Shown here: in pieces, positions 6,433-14,237 of the stretch
Position numbering within the stretch: the first letter of the stretch is position 1
Layout of the letters: every line of letters begins with the position of its first letter
Assembly (NCBI GenBank): GCA_964640525.1
Contig: CAZXGS010000061.1
Coordinates: 1-17,261, forward strand
Direction of reading: 5' to 3'
DNA: 17,261 nucleotides
DNA from: SZAS-103 sp964640525
GTDB taxonomy: Bacteria > Pseudomonadota > Gammaproteobacteria > Xanthomonadales > Xanthomonadaceae
Position numbers and translations under genes: made by a program
Notes under the pieces: model-generated
What the model saw: only the letters and a program-made list of their open reading frames with translations
Told to the model about the DNA's origin: nothing
Databases searched by the model: none

Positions 6433-7221
6433 ATGCAGCCACGCGGACAACGCCTGCTCAACACCCCACGCATCGAAGCCATCCCGGCATGGCTTGCGCG
6501 CGCGCGCGGCAACGCCACCGCACGCACGCTGGCGCGCGCGCAGTGGCTGCTGCGACGCAAGTCCGACGGCCGTTTTCTGGCCGCGGTCGCCGGGAATGCC
6601 GTGGATGCGCTGGATGCGGCGACGATGCGTGCCGATACGGGCATCGGCGAGGCCTTGCGCGCGATCGCCAGCGATCGAGGTCAAGCGCTCGCGCTCGATC
6701 CGGCTGCACCGCTGTACCGCGCGCTGGACATCCCGACCGACTACGGCGCCGCACACGGGCTGCTGCCGGTGGACGAGCCGGCCGAGCTGGCATTGGCCGG
6801 GCTGGATCGCTATCGGCGCCCACTGTGGCTGCTCGAACCGGCCGCGCACGCATGGCGGCGGTTGCGCGCCGCAGCGCTCGCGCAGGACGTGCTGCTGGAT
6901 GCCATTTCCGGCTACCGCAGCCACGCTTACCAGCTCGGGATCTTCCAGCGCAAGCTGGCGCGTGGGCAGGACATCGCACGGATTCTCACCGTCAACACCC
7001 CACCGGGATTCAGCGAGCACCATTCCGGCCGCGCCATCGACATCGGCACGCCGGGACAACCGCCGGCCGAGGAAAGTTTCGAGACCACCGCGGCGTTTTC
7101 CTGGCTGATCCAGAACGCGGCGAGGTTCGGATTCACCTTGAGCTACCCGCGCAACAACCCGCACGGCATCGTCTACGAGCCATGGCACTTCTGCTGGCAT
7201 CCGGTCGTCGCCAGCCGTTGA
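6433..7221 (+). CDS. VanY/M15-type D-alanyl-D-alanine carboxypeptidase
   Basis: The C-terminal half carries the full M15B zinc peptidase signature: ISGYRSHAYQ at 158-167, SEHHSGRAIDIG at 194-205 (SxHxxGxAxD; zinc ligands His196 and Asp203), and YEPWHF at 248-253 (catalytic Glu249, zinc ligand His252). Enzymes of this type trim the terminal D-Ala from peptidoglycan stem peptides. The first 110 or so residues are not an obvious known domain. Unusually, the N-terminus (MQPRGQRLLNTPRIEAIPAW) has no signal peptide or membrane anchor, so either the protein is cytoplasmic, acting on precursors or recycled fragments, or it is exported another way. AGGA overlaps the preceding stop codon seven bases before the ATG. 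It is last in the plus-strand cluster and converges with the DNA glycosylase gene. Confidence 0.92.
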   Translation: MQPRGQRLLNTPRIEAIPAWLARARGNATARTLARAQWLLRRKSDGRFLAAVAGNAVDALDAATMRADTGIGEALRAIASDRGQALALDPAAPLYRALDIPTDYGAAHGLLPVDEPAELALAGLDRYRRPLWLLEPAAHAWRRLRAAALAQDVLLDAISGYRSHAYQLGIFQRKLARGQDIARILTVNTPPGFSEHHSGRAIDIGTPGQPPAEESFETTAAFSWLIQNAARFGFTLSYPRNNPHGIVYEPWHFCWHPVVASR

Positions 7222-7241
7222 TCCTGCCGTGCTCGATCAAC
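7217..7241. terminator. inverted repeat between convergent genes, containing both stop codons
   Basis: GTTGATC at 7217-7223 is the reverse complement of GATCAAC at 7235-7241, with an 11-base loop. The VanY stop (TGA, 7219-7221) lies in one arm and the glycosylase stop (7237-7239, minus strand) in the other, making the arrangement symmetrical. The stem is only 7 bp and no T-run follows on either side, so bidirectional termination is possible but unproven. Confidence 0.35.
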
Positions 7242-7971
7242 CCTGCGAACGCGGCGTCGGGGGCGTCGTGCGGATCGGCTTGGCGCCCTTCGTTGCGCCG
7301 CGTTTTCCGCTCGCCAGCGTCGCGGCCACGGGCTTGGCGGCGTCGGCGATCCGCCACAGGTACATGCCGGCAAGCGTACGGTACGGGCCCCAGCACGCGC
7401 CTCGCGCCTGCAGCTCCCGGGGTGTGGGCATCGCCTCCAGCGCGTCCACCCGCTGCGCGCCCTTGCGGATGCCCAGATCATCCACCGGCAGCACATCCGG
7501 CCGACCGAGGCGGAACATCAGCATCATCTGCACCGTCCACGCACCGATGCCGCGCACCGCGCTGAGCGTGGCGATGATCTCCTCGTCGCACATCGACGCC
7601 ATCTGTCGCATATCGGGGATCTCGCCGCGCGCGGCGCGAGCCGCGAGGTCGCGCAAGGCCAGCGTCTTGTTCGCGGACACCCCGCACGCACGCAGCGTCG
7701 GATCATCCACCCGCGCGAAGGAATCGGCGTGCAGCAGCTTCGATGCGGTGGCGGCCTCGACGCGTCCGACGATGGTGGCCGCGGCCTTGCCGGAAAGCTG
7801 TTGAAACAGGATCGCTCGCGCCAGCGCATCGGTGACGTCGAAACGCTGGCGCCAGCGCGCATGGGCCTGCACCGGCTCGACCCTGCGCATCCACTTGGCC
7901 AGCGCGCGGTCGCGCTTGCGCAGGTGCGCGTGCGCGGCCTCGACGTCGAATCCACGGCTCGTCCGCGTCAT
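7237..7971 (-). CDS. DNA-3-methyladenine glycosylase II (AlkA-type, HhH-GPD)
   Basis: The 244-residue protein belongs to the helix-hairpin-helix/GPD superfamily of base-excision glycosylases. FQQLSGKAAATI (56-67) is the usual N-terminal helix motif, the hairpin with LSAVRGIGAWTVQMML is at 136-151, and the catalytic aspartate is Asp165 in LPVDDLGIRKG, matching AlkA's second Asp of its DD pair. No iron-sulphur cysteines follow, and no lysine of the bifunctional (Nth/OGG) class is present, so it should remove alkylated bases without lyase activity. It lacks AlkA's N-terminal domain and the Ada regulatory domain. The C-terminus from about 215 is a Lys/Thr/Pro-rich tail. ATG 7971 overlaps the stop codon of a possible tiny ORF (ATGA). 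It is the last gene of the minus-strand series. Confidence 0.93.
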   Translation of the reverse strand: MTRTSRGFDVEAAHAHLRKRDRALAKWMRRVEPVQAHARWRQRFDVTDALARAILFQQLSGKAAATIVGRVEAATASKLLHADSFARVDDPTLRACGVSANKTLALRDLAARAARGEIPDMRQMASMCDEEIIATLSAVRGIGAWTVQMMLMFRLGRPDVLPVDDLGIRKGAQRVDALEAMPTPRELQARGACWGPYRTLAGMYLWRIADAAKPVAATLASGKRGATKGAKPIRTTPPTPRSQG

Positions 7972-8048
7972 CGTCCGCTCTCGATCCCGTCCAGTACGGC
8001 AGGATAGTCCGGTTCGTCGCCGTACGGGTCGTGCTCAGCAACGATCAC
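7968..8048 (-). CDS. possible 26-residue ORF coupled to the glycosylase gene
   Basis: A GTG-started frame would encode a small acidic peptide ending in DYPAVLDGIESGR. Its stop codon overlaps the glycosylase ATG as ATGA, and its GTG overlaps the last codons of the DUF423 gene in another frame, so ribosomes could pass from gene to gene. About 18 of 26 third positions are G or C, lower than in neighbouring genes, and I see no clear ribosome binding site. It may be real, or only an intergenic spacer. No family recognised. Confidence 0.25.
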   Translation of the reverse strand: MIVAEHDPYGDEPDYPAVLDGIESGR

Positions 8049-8412
8049 GGCGAGCGGATGCGAAACCCGCCGCGACGAGCAGCCACCCGAGGATCGTGGC
8101 GCTGCCGCCAAACGGTGCCAGCCGCGGCGCAACGCCGAAGATGGCCGCGCCAACCAAGCTGCCGGAAAACAGCACGGTACCGACCAGCAGCATGAGCAGG
8201 CCGGCTTGTTGCAGGCGCGATCCGGCGGTCGCGGCCAATGCCGCCAGCGCAAGCCCATGCAGGAACAGGAACAGCGCCGCGATCCCGAGTCGCAGCTGGT
8301 CGTGGGTCGAGACCGAGGCATGCATCGCAAATGCACCCAGGCCGACGGCGATCGCGCAAGCCAGGCCACCGCAGGCCGCAAGCGCATCGGGCAGGCGTGA
8401 GACCTCCTTCAC
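8035..8412 (-). CDS. DUF423 family small membrane protein (YgdD-like)
   Basis: The protein (about 120-125 residues) has four hydrophobic segments and the DUF423 landmarks: GAFAMHA near the N-terminus, RLGIAALFLFLHGLAL, GTVLFSGSLVGAAIF and APFGGSATILGWLLVAAG. The family is widespread and its function is not established. The start is uncertain. I give GTG 8412, but the strongest Shine-Dalgarno sequence here, AAGGAGG (8403-8409 on the minus strand), lies just after that GTG; eight bases beyond it is an in-frame CTG at 8394 that would give a protein of the usual DUF423 length. No ATG, GTG or TTG is in frame at the right place. The gene follows the GldG-like gene after 117 bases. Confidence 0.87.
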   Translation of the reverse strand: MKEVSRLPDALAACGGLACAIAVGLGAFAMHASVSTHDQLRLGIAALFLFLHGLALAALAATAGSRLQQAGLLMLLVGTVLFSGSLVGAAIFGVAPRLAPFGGSATILGWLLVAAGFASARRDRC

Positions 8413-8529
8413 GACGCCGATGCACCGTCCTGGCAAGCACCGAATGCCTGGCTGAGGCCCGCGTGGCACAGCGGTTCGGTGCGCGCGCCCGAGGCTTGCT
8501 GGCCACGCGCGACGACGATTGCAGACCCC

Positions 8530-10389
8530 TTACCCCGCATCGTTCACGGTTCGCCGCCGCCACCACGCCACCAGCAACGCGCCCAGGCTGAGCAGCAACG
8601 GGACGCCGAGGATGTCGATCAGCTTCAATCGCGTCGCCAAGCGCTCGATGTCGACATTGAGCTGGCGCTGCACGTCACGCAGGTTGCTGCGGATCGCCTG
8701 CCGTTGCTGCTCGAAGCGCGCCAGTTCGGCCTTCTGGCTGGCATCCAGCGCTTGCGCACCCTGCCCGCCGGGCGCGCCCTGCAAGGTGGCCAAGCGTTGC
8801 TCCATCGCCTTCAGTTGCGCGGTCAGCTCCTGCTGCCGGCCTTGCAGGCGCTGGTCGGCGCGCTCGCGCATGTGCTGGATGCGGGTGAACGGGCGGGCAT
8901 AGCCCTGGCGTGCACGCATGCCGATCAGGTCGGGGCTGCCGCCCAGGTTGTCCACCGCGTTGGCGACGAAGTCGCCGTTGCGCGCAAACGGATCCAGCAG
9001 GCGACGACCGAAGAAATCCTGCGCACGCACCCACATGCGATCGGTGAGCAGGTCGGTGTCGGCCACCACGATCAGGTCCACCGGCGCGTTCGAACTCGCC
9101 AGGTGGTGCGGGTCGTGACGTTCGGGGAAGGCGGTGGCCAGCTTGCCGGTGAAGCGCGCGGCCAGCACGTAGGCCTTGCCGTCGGGCTTGAACCCGGCGG
9201 ACAGTTGCCGCGGATCGGACTGCAGGCGCACCTGGTCGGTGCTGACCAGGTCCGCATCGGTGGCGATGGAGGCCAGCGGTTCCATCGCCAGCGAGCTGCC
9301 GGGTGCGAGCGCAAGCGCGCCAGCGGTGGAAAAGTTGAGCGAGTCCAGTTGCGCCGACACCACGTCGCCCTGGTTCAGCGCGTCTTTCGACAGGCCGATC
9401 GCCAGCGGGTTGGGCAAGATCTGTCCGCTGTCCTTGTCGCGGATCTGCAGCGCGTCGCGTGGATCGCGCACGATCTTGCCCGGGTCGAAGGCGATGCCCC
9501 AGGCCTTGAACAGATGCGGCAACGACGAGGACACGCTGGGCGTGAGCGTGCCGCCGGCGCCCACGCGCGGCGCCGCCAGGCCAGCAGGGTCGGCCTCCGC
9601 GTCCGGGTCCACGAACACCAGCAGGCGCCCGCCGCGCAGCACGAACTGGTCGATCGCATACTGGGTGTCGGCGGGCAAATCCTTGGGGTGGATCAGCAGC
9701 AGCAGGTCCACGTCGGCGCCGATCGAGGTCGGGTTGGGCTGCAACCGACGCAGCTCGTAGGACTTGGACAGCTCGCCGTCGATAGCCCAGCCCGGCTTGA
9801 CCTGTCCGCTGGCCGGATCGAACGTCGGCCCGCTGGGCAGCGACGACAGCACCGCCAGCACCGGCTTGTGGCCCCCGGAAAGCGACACCAGCAGGCGCGC
9901 GATGTCGTACTCAAGGAACACTTCCTTGGCCGGGTCGAAGAACGGGTCGATCGAACGCACGCCGTGCGCGTTGGTGCCCACCAGCCCGAAATAGATCGAC
10001 GTGCCGTTGACCCCTGCCGGAACCGCCTGCAAGCCCGCCGCGGCAGCCTTGTCCTCGGCATCGGTGAACGGCTGCGGATCGATGACATCGAGCTTGATCG
10101 TGCCATGCGAGCCAGCGACCATCTCCTCCACCAGTTCGCGCACGCGCTGCGCGTAGGCTCGCAGGTTGGGCAGATCCCGCATCGCCTGCGCGGAGATGAA
10201 CAGTTGCAGGTGGATCGGTTCCTTGTTGGCGGCCAGGATGTGCTTGCTGCCCGGCGAGAGCGTGTAGATGCGATTGGCGGTGAGGTCGATGCGCGCACCG
10301 CGAAGCGCCGCGCCGCTGGCGAAGACCAGGCCGACGAAGACGACCGCCAGCAGGCACAAGCGCAACCACAGGGGCAGGCGACGGATCAT
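8530..10389 (-). CDS. GldG-like ABC transporter auxiliary protein
   Basis: The 619-residue protein resembles the GldG/ABC-2 auxiliary family (PF09822 type). A signal-anchor helix (about 8-26) is followed by a large periplasmic part starting DLTANRIYTLSPGSKHIL, typical of the family, with repeated Rossmann-like strands such as VDLLLLIHPKDLP and GGRLLVFVDPDAEAD. Near the C-terminus is a long Gln/Glu/Arg-rich coiled coil (roughly 515-590), then a final transmembrane helix and RRR. It works with the neighbouring permease and ATPase, probably as the extracytoplasmic part of the exporter; in Bacteroidota the GldAFG set is tied to gliding, but here a general export or envelope role is more likely. 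ATG 10389 lies four bases after the permease stop. The DUF4340 gene that I remember following this gene in relatives is absent. Confidence 0.9.
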   Translation of the reverse strand: MIRRLPLWLRLCLLAVVFVGLVFASGAALRGARIDLTANRIYTLSPGSKHILAANKEPIHLQLFISAQAMRDLPNLRAYAQRVRELVEEMVAGSHGTIKLDVIDPQPFTDAEDKAAAAGLQAVPAGVNGTSIYFGLVGTNAHGVRSIDPFFDPAKEVFLEYDIARLLVSLSGGHKPVLAVLSSLPSGPTFDPASGQVKPGWAIDGELSKSYELRRLQPNPTSIGADVDLLLLIHPKDLPADTQYAIDQFVLRGGRLLVFVDPDAEADPAGLAAPRVGAGGTLTPSVSSSLPHLFKAWGIAFDPGKIVRDPRDALQIRDKDSGQILPNPLAIGLSKDALNQGDVVSAQLDSLNFSTAGALALAPGSSLAMEPLASIATDADLVSTDQVRLQSDPRQLSAGFKPDGKAYVLAARFTGKLATAFPERHDPHHLASSNAPVDLIVVADTDLLTDRMWVRAQDFFGRRLLDPFARNGDFVANAVDNLGGSPDLIGMRARQGYARPFTRIQHMRERADQRLQGRQQELTAQLKAMEQRLATLQGAPGGQGAQALDASQKAELARFEQQRQAIRSNLRDVQRQLNVDIERLATRLKLIDILGVPLLLSLGALLVAWWRRRTVNDAG

Positions 10390-10393
10390 GGCA

Positions 10394-11128
10394 TCAGTCC
10401 GCCTTGCGCCGTTCCACCACCCACACGCAGGCCAGCAGCCAGGCGGCGATGGTGAGGATGAAGAAGGCGATGTCGCGCAGGTCGAGCAGGCCACGCGAGA
10501 TCGCGTCGAAGTGGCTCAGGAAGCTCAGTTGCGCGACCGCGTCGGCGACCGCGCGCGGCAGCCAGCCACTCACCGCCTGCTGCACCAGCGGGTAGCCGGC
10601 GAGCAGGAACACGAAGCACACCGCGACGGTGAGGATGAACGCCACCACCTGGCTGCGGGTGGCCGCCGACAGGCACTCGCCGACCGCCAGGAACGCACCG
10701 GCCATCAACCAACTGCCGAGGTAGCCGGCGAAGATGATGCCGTTGTCCGGGTGGCCGAGGTAGTTGACCGTGATCCACATCGGGAAGGTGAGCACCAGCG
10801 CCAGCCCGAGGTAGCACCACGCGGCGAGGAACTTGCCCACCACCGCCTGCCACGTCGGCAAAGGCAGGCTGAGCAGCAACTCGATGGTGCCGTTGCCGCG
10901 CTCCTCGGCCCACAAGCGCATCGCCAGCGCCGGCACGATGAACAGGTACAGCCACGGGTGGAAGCCGAAGAACGGTTGCAGGTCGGCCTGGCCGCGGTCG
11001 AGGAAATTGCCGAGGTAGAACGTCAATGCCGCAGCCAGCATCAGGAAGATCACGGTGAACACATAGGCCACCGGCGTGGCGAGGTAACTGCCCCACTCGC
11101 GGCGGAACACCGTCCAGGCGGCGCTCAT
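10394..11128 (-). CDS. ABC-2 type permease (GldF-like)
   Basis: The 244-residue inner-membrane protein has about six transmembrane segments and begins MSAAWTVFRREWGSYLATPVAYVF, the start usual for this permease type. The intracellular coupling segment RLWAEERGNGTIELLLSLPL matches the GTIE-containing signature of ABC-2 permeases. It should form the membrane channel of an exporter with the ATPase encoded just upstream, whose stop codon overlaps its ATG (ATGA, 11125-11128), and with the GldG-like protein just downstream. The substrate is unknown. Confidence 0.93.
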   Translation of the reverse strand: MSAAWTVFRREWGSYLATPVAYVFTVIFLMLAAALTFYLGNFLDRGQADLQPFFGFHPWLYLFIVPALAMRLWAEERGNGTIELLLSLPLPTWQAVVGKFLAAWCYLGLALVLTFPMWITVNYLGHPDNGIIFAGYLGSWLMAGAFLAVGECLSAATRSQVVAFILTVAVCFVFLLAGYPLVQQAVSGWLPRAVADAVAQLSFLSHFDAISRGLLDLRDIAFFILTIAAWLLACVWVVERRKAD

Positions 11129-12057
11129 CGGGCGGCCTCGGTGGTGGTGGTGAGGCGCCGGAACACGTCCTCCAGGCGGCCTCGTTCGATGCGCGCGTCG
11201 GAAAACGCCACGCCACGCGAGGTCAGGTGGGCGCGAACCGCATCCAGCAGCCCGGCCTCGCCGGAGCCGAACACCACCAGGCGCCCGCCGCGCTCCTCGG
11301 CCTCCACTGCGCGCACGCCCTGCATGGATTCCAGCGCCGCCCGCGCGGCCACGCTGTCGCCGGCCTCCAGCGACACCGCGCCGTGGTAGCGCGAGCGACG
11401 CTCCAGTTCGCCGGGGGTCGCATCGGCCAGCAGCTTGCCGCGCGCGATCACGATCGCCCGCGTGCACAGCGCCTGCACTTCTTCCAGGATGTGGGTGGAG
11501 ATGACGATGGTGCGTCCCGGCGACATGTCGCCGATCAGCCGACGCACATCGTGCTTCTGGTTCGGATCCAGGCCATCGGTCGGCTCGTCGAGCAGCCACA
11601 CCGGCGGGTCGTGGACGATCGCGGCGGCGAGCGCCACCCGTCGGCGGAAGCCCTTGGACAGCGTGTCGATGCGCTGGCCAAGCACCGACTCCAGCGCCAG
11701 GCGTCCGACCACTTCGTCGATCCGGCGCGCGCGCGTCGTCGCGTCCAGTCGATGCGCAGCCGCGACGAACGCCAGGAACGCACGCACGCGCATCTCGCCG
11801 TAGCTGGGCGCGCCCTCGGGCAGGTAGCCCAGGCTGCGTCGCGCCGCCAAAGGATCGGCCACCACGTCATGCCCGCACACGCTGGCGCTGCCGCTGCTGG
11901 GCGCCAGGAATCCGGCGAGCATGCGCATGGTGGTGGACTTGCCCGCACCGTTGGGCCCCAGGAAGCCCAGCACCTCGCCCGGCCCGACGCTGAAGTCGAT
12001 GCCATCGACCGCGGTGAAGAGACCGTAGCGCTTGCTCAGTTGACGGGTCTGGATCAT
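11125..12057 (-). CDS. ABC transporter ATPase (GldA-like)
   Basis: The 310-residue protein is a single ABC nucleotide-binding domain with a C-terminal extension. Walker A is GPNGAGKST (34-42), the signature is the degenerate LSKGFRRRVALA (133-144) found in Gld/CcmA-like exporters instead of LSGGQ, Walker B is VWLLDEP (153-159) with catalytic Glu158, the D-loop is GLDP and the switch histidine lies in ISTHILEE. The C-terminal 90 residues form the extra domain typical of ABC-2 drug/lipid exporters. ATG 12057 opens exactly where the family starts (MIQTRQLSKRYG); the preceding 160 bases show no clear ribosome binding site or promoter. It is cotranscribed with the permease, which it overlaps by four bases. 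Confidence 0.95.
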   Translation of the reverse strand: MIQTRQLSKRYGLFTAVDGIDFSVGPGEVLGFLGPNGAGKSTTMRMLAGFLAPSSGSASVCGHDVVADPLAARRSLGYLPEGAPSYGEMRVRAFLAFVAAAHRLDATTRARRIDEVVGRLALESVLGQRIDTLSKGFRRRVALAAAIVHDPPVWLLDEPTDGLDPNQKHDVRRLIGDMSPGRTIVISTHILEEVQALCTRAIVIARGKLLADATPGELERRSRYHGAVSLEAGDSVAARAALESMQGVRAVEAEERGGRLVVFGSGEAGLLDAVRAHLTSRGVAFSDARIERGRLEDVFRRLTTTTEAAR

Positions 12058-12220
12058 GTGGAATCGGTCGCCTGCAAGGCCGTGGCACGCAACGGCCATC
12101 GACGGCCGCCGGGTGCGACCTGCGCATGCGAGGGAAGTTCCGCTTCGCCGCGCGCTGGCAAAGCGACGCCGTCCCACCGACGCGAACGCGCCACGCGAGG
12201 CAACCTGATTCCTTCCAGCC

Positions 12221-13315
12221 TTACTTCTTGGCCGCGTCGGCCGTCTTCAGCGGCCAGAACAGGGTGAAGTGGCCGTCCGTCGTGAACGAGGTGACGATGC
12301 CCTTGGTGTAGTCCTCGTACGGGTGGTCGCCCAGCGCCACCGCGTGCACCACCGCCCACGCCTTCATCGCCTCGCGGATCGCCGGCAACTGCGCCATGTG
12401 CCCGTCGTACATCGTGGTGACCGCGCTCATCGCCGGCATCTGCACGTACTTGACCGGATTGCCGCCGGCCTTGTCGATGGTCACGTTGAGCTGCGGCGGC
12501 ACGGCATCGGCGGGCGCATCGGCTTCACCCTTCTTCTTGACCGGGATCGCCAGATCGAACTTGTAGTCGTCGGCGCCGAACTCCTCGGTGATCACCCGCA
12601 GCGGGCCGGCCGCAACCAGGCCGTTCTTCTCCATCACCTGGTCGAGCCACTTCTCCTGCGTGGTCATCGCCGACTGCACGGCGTCGTTGGCGCGCTTGGC
12701 GTCGGTCGGGGCCATCAGCAGGTTCACGCCGGGCACCTTGACCACCTTGGGCATGACCGTGAGCTGGGTGTAGTCGTACTTCGGAATCGCCGCCAGCATG
12801 TTGCCCAGCGTGGTCAGACTTGCCTTCATCGGGTCGCCGATGCTGCGGGTGACGTAAAGGCCGGCATAGCGACCGAACAGGTTCATCCCGTAGTCCACGT
12901 CATAGGCCAGGCTGACCTTGACCGCCTGGCGCTGGTTGCCCACGCGCTCGAAGGTGAAGGTCATGGTCTTGTCGTGACCGTAATCGTTGTTGGTCACCGC
13001 GATGGTGATCGACTTGTTCGGCTCCACGCTGGTGATGTGCCAGTTGCCGCTGCCGACCACCGGATCGCGCGACACGTAATCGACCTGCGCACCCTTGCCG
13101 CTGTCCGGGCCGGACAGGCTGAACTGCGAGCCCCTGTACGGCGACCAGTCCTTGAAGCGCTGGAAACCCGAAAGCAGGTCGTACACGACCGGCAGCGGGC
13201 GGCCGGTTTCGACGGTCTCGACCACGTGTCGCTGGCTCGGCAGGAACAATCCGACCACGACGAAGATCACCACCACGATCACGACGGCGATCAGGAATTC
13301 GACAAGACGGATCAT
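12221..13315 (-). CDS. membrane-anchored SRPBCC protein with C-terminal GyrI-like domain
   Basis: The 364-residue protein has one N-terminal membrane helix (residues 4-22, VEFLIAVVIVVVIFVVVGLF), then an SRPBCC/polyketide-cyclase-like domain from about 30 to 180 (VETGRPLPVVYDLLSGFQRFKDWSPY is the characteristic first strand and helix). The last third (about 200-364), with PVKYVQMPAMSAVTTMYDGH and a final YEDYTKGIVTSF, resembles a GyrI-like effector-binding domain. Both folds bind hydrophobic small molecules, and the helix would tether them at the periplasmic face or membrane surface; no catalytic residues are evident. ATG 13315 is preceded by GGAG at a spacing of seven bases. It lies between a two-component pair upstream and the ABC exporter downstream, which suggests ligand capture or sensing. 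Confidence 0.85.
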   Translation of the reverse strand: MIRLVEFLIAVVIVVVIFVVVGLFLPSQRHVVETVETGRPLPVVYDLLSGFQRFKDWSPYRGSQFSLSGPDSGKGAQVDYVSRDPVVGSGNWHITSVEPNKSITIAVTNNDYGHDKTMTFTFERVGNQRQAVKVSLAYDVDYGMNLFGRYAGLYVTRSIGDPMKASLTTLGNMLAAIPKYDYTQLTVMPKVVKVPGVNLLMAPTDAKRANDAVQSAMTTQEKWLDQVMEKNGLVAAGPLRVITEEFGADDYKFDLAIPVKKKGEADAPADAVPPQLNVTIDKAGGNPVKYVQMPAMSAVTTMYDGHMAQLPAIREAMKAWAVVHAVALGDHPYEDYTKGIVTSFTTDGHFTLFWPLKTADAAKK

Positions 13316-13564
13316 TCGCGGTCTCCAGGAAAGGGTGCCGGCCGCCCTCCCACGGAGGCAGCCGAACGCACAACGGCGACGTCCACGGCCGCGCGTGCGC
13401 AAGGGCGCAATCGTAGCAGGGAACCGCAGCAACGCGTAGTCACCCCCGGTCCCCGAGAGTCGGGCTCATCGCCCGGGCTGCGCAGCGCATTGGCAGTGGC
13501 AATTGCGGCGGGCCAGACCGGCGGCGCCACGGACAGGAACGTCCGATGCCGATACCGGACGCGT

Positions 13565-14206
13565 TCAGATCAGCCCCAGTTCGAACGCCTTGAGCACCGC
13601 CCGGGTACGGTCGCGCACGCCCAGCTTGGACAGGATCGAGGACACGTGGTTCTTGACCGTGCCCTCGGCCACATGCAGCGAGGCGGCGATCTCGCGGTTG
13701 GAGAAGCCGCCGGCCATCAGGCGCATGATCTCGGTTTCGCGTTCGGTCAGCGGATCCGGTCGATCCAGGCTGACGAAGGCGTTGTTCATGTGCTCCAGCC
13801 CCGACAACAGGCGCTGGGTAACCACCGGCTGCACCAGCGAGCCGCCCTCGGCGACAGTCTGGATCGCGCCCACGAGGTGTTCCAGCGAGACGTCCTTGAG
13901 CAGGTAGCCGCGCGCCCCGGCCTTGATCCCGGCCAGCACCAGGTCATCGTCGTCGAAGGTGGTCAAAATGATCGTCGGCGGCAGGGTGCCGGCTTCGCCT
14001 AGCGCGCGCAGCGCGTCCAGGCCGGACATGCTGGGCATGCGCATGTCCATCAGCACCACGTCGGGCCGGACCTGCGGGATCACCTCGATCGCCTGGCGTC
14101 CATCGGCAGCCTCGCCGACCACCTCGATGCCCGCCGCCAGCGCCAGCAGCGAGCGGATGCCCTGCCGCACCAGGGTCTGGTCGTCCACCAGGAACACGCG
14201 GATCAT
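13565..14206 (-). CDS. NarL/LuxR-type response regulator
   Basis: The 213-residue protein has a receiver domain (about 1-120) with the acidic pair Asp8/Asp9, the phosphoacceptor Asp54 in VLMDMRMP, the switch threonine in IILTTFD and the lysine in GYLLKD. A LuxR-type helix-turn-helix follows (about 150-213): LTERETEIMRLMAGGFSNREIAASLHVAEGTVKNHVSSILSKL is a textbook member written here in its segments. Phosphorylation by the upstream kinase should promote dimerisation and DNA binding. ATG 14206 has GGAG nine bases upstream and lies 31 bases after the kinase stop codon. Possible targets are its own operon and the ABC exporter genes downstream; no matching operator was identified by eye. Confidence 0.96.
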   Translation of the reverse strand: MIRVFLVDDQTLVRQGIRSLLALAAGIEVVGEAADGRQAIEVIPQVRPDVVLMDMRMPSMSGLDALRALGEAGTLPPTIILTTFDDDDLVLAGIKAGARGYLLKDVSLEHLVGAIQTVAEGGSLVQPVVTQRLLSGLEHMNNAFVSLDRPDPLTERETEIMRLMAGGFSNREIAASLHVAEGTVKNHVSSILSKLGVRDRTRAVLKAFELGLI

Positions 14207-14237
14207 GCGGGTTTCTCCAAGGATACGGACAAGCATC

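Noticed and set aside
8479..10455. 658-residue plus-strand open frame.
   Set aside because: Antisense to the GldG-like gene with a mirror-image composition (Gln/Arg/Val-rich); no binding site, no motif.
13316..13564. Gap between the response regulator and the SRPBCC gene, checked for a promoter or small RNA.
   Set aside because: A TACGAT hexamer near 13410 (minus strand) lacks a -35 partner, and the CGGAC/GTCCG stem near 13530 is only 5 bp; neither is convincing.
12269..14002. 577-residue plus-strand open frame.
   Set aside because: Antisense to the SRPBCC and response-regulator genes, both of which have clear family motifs.
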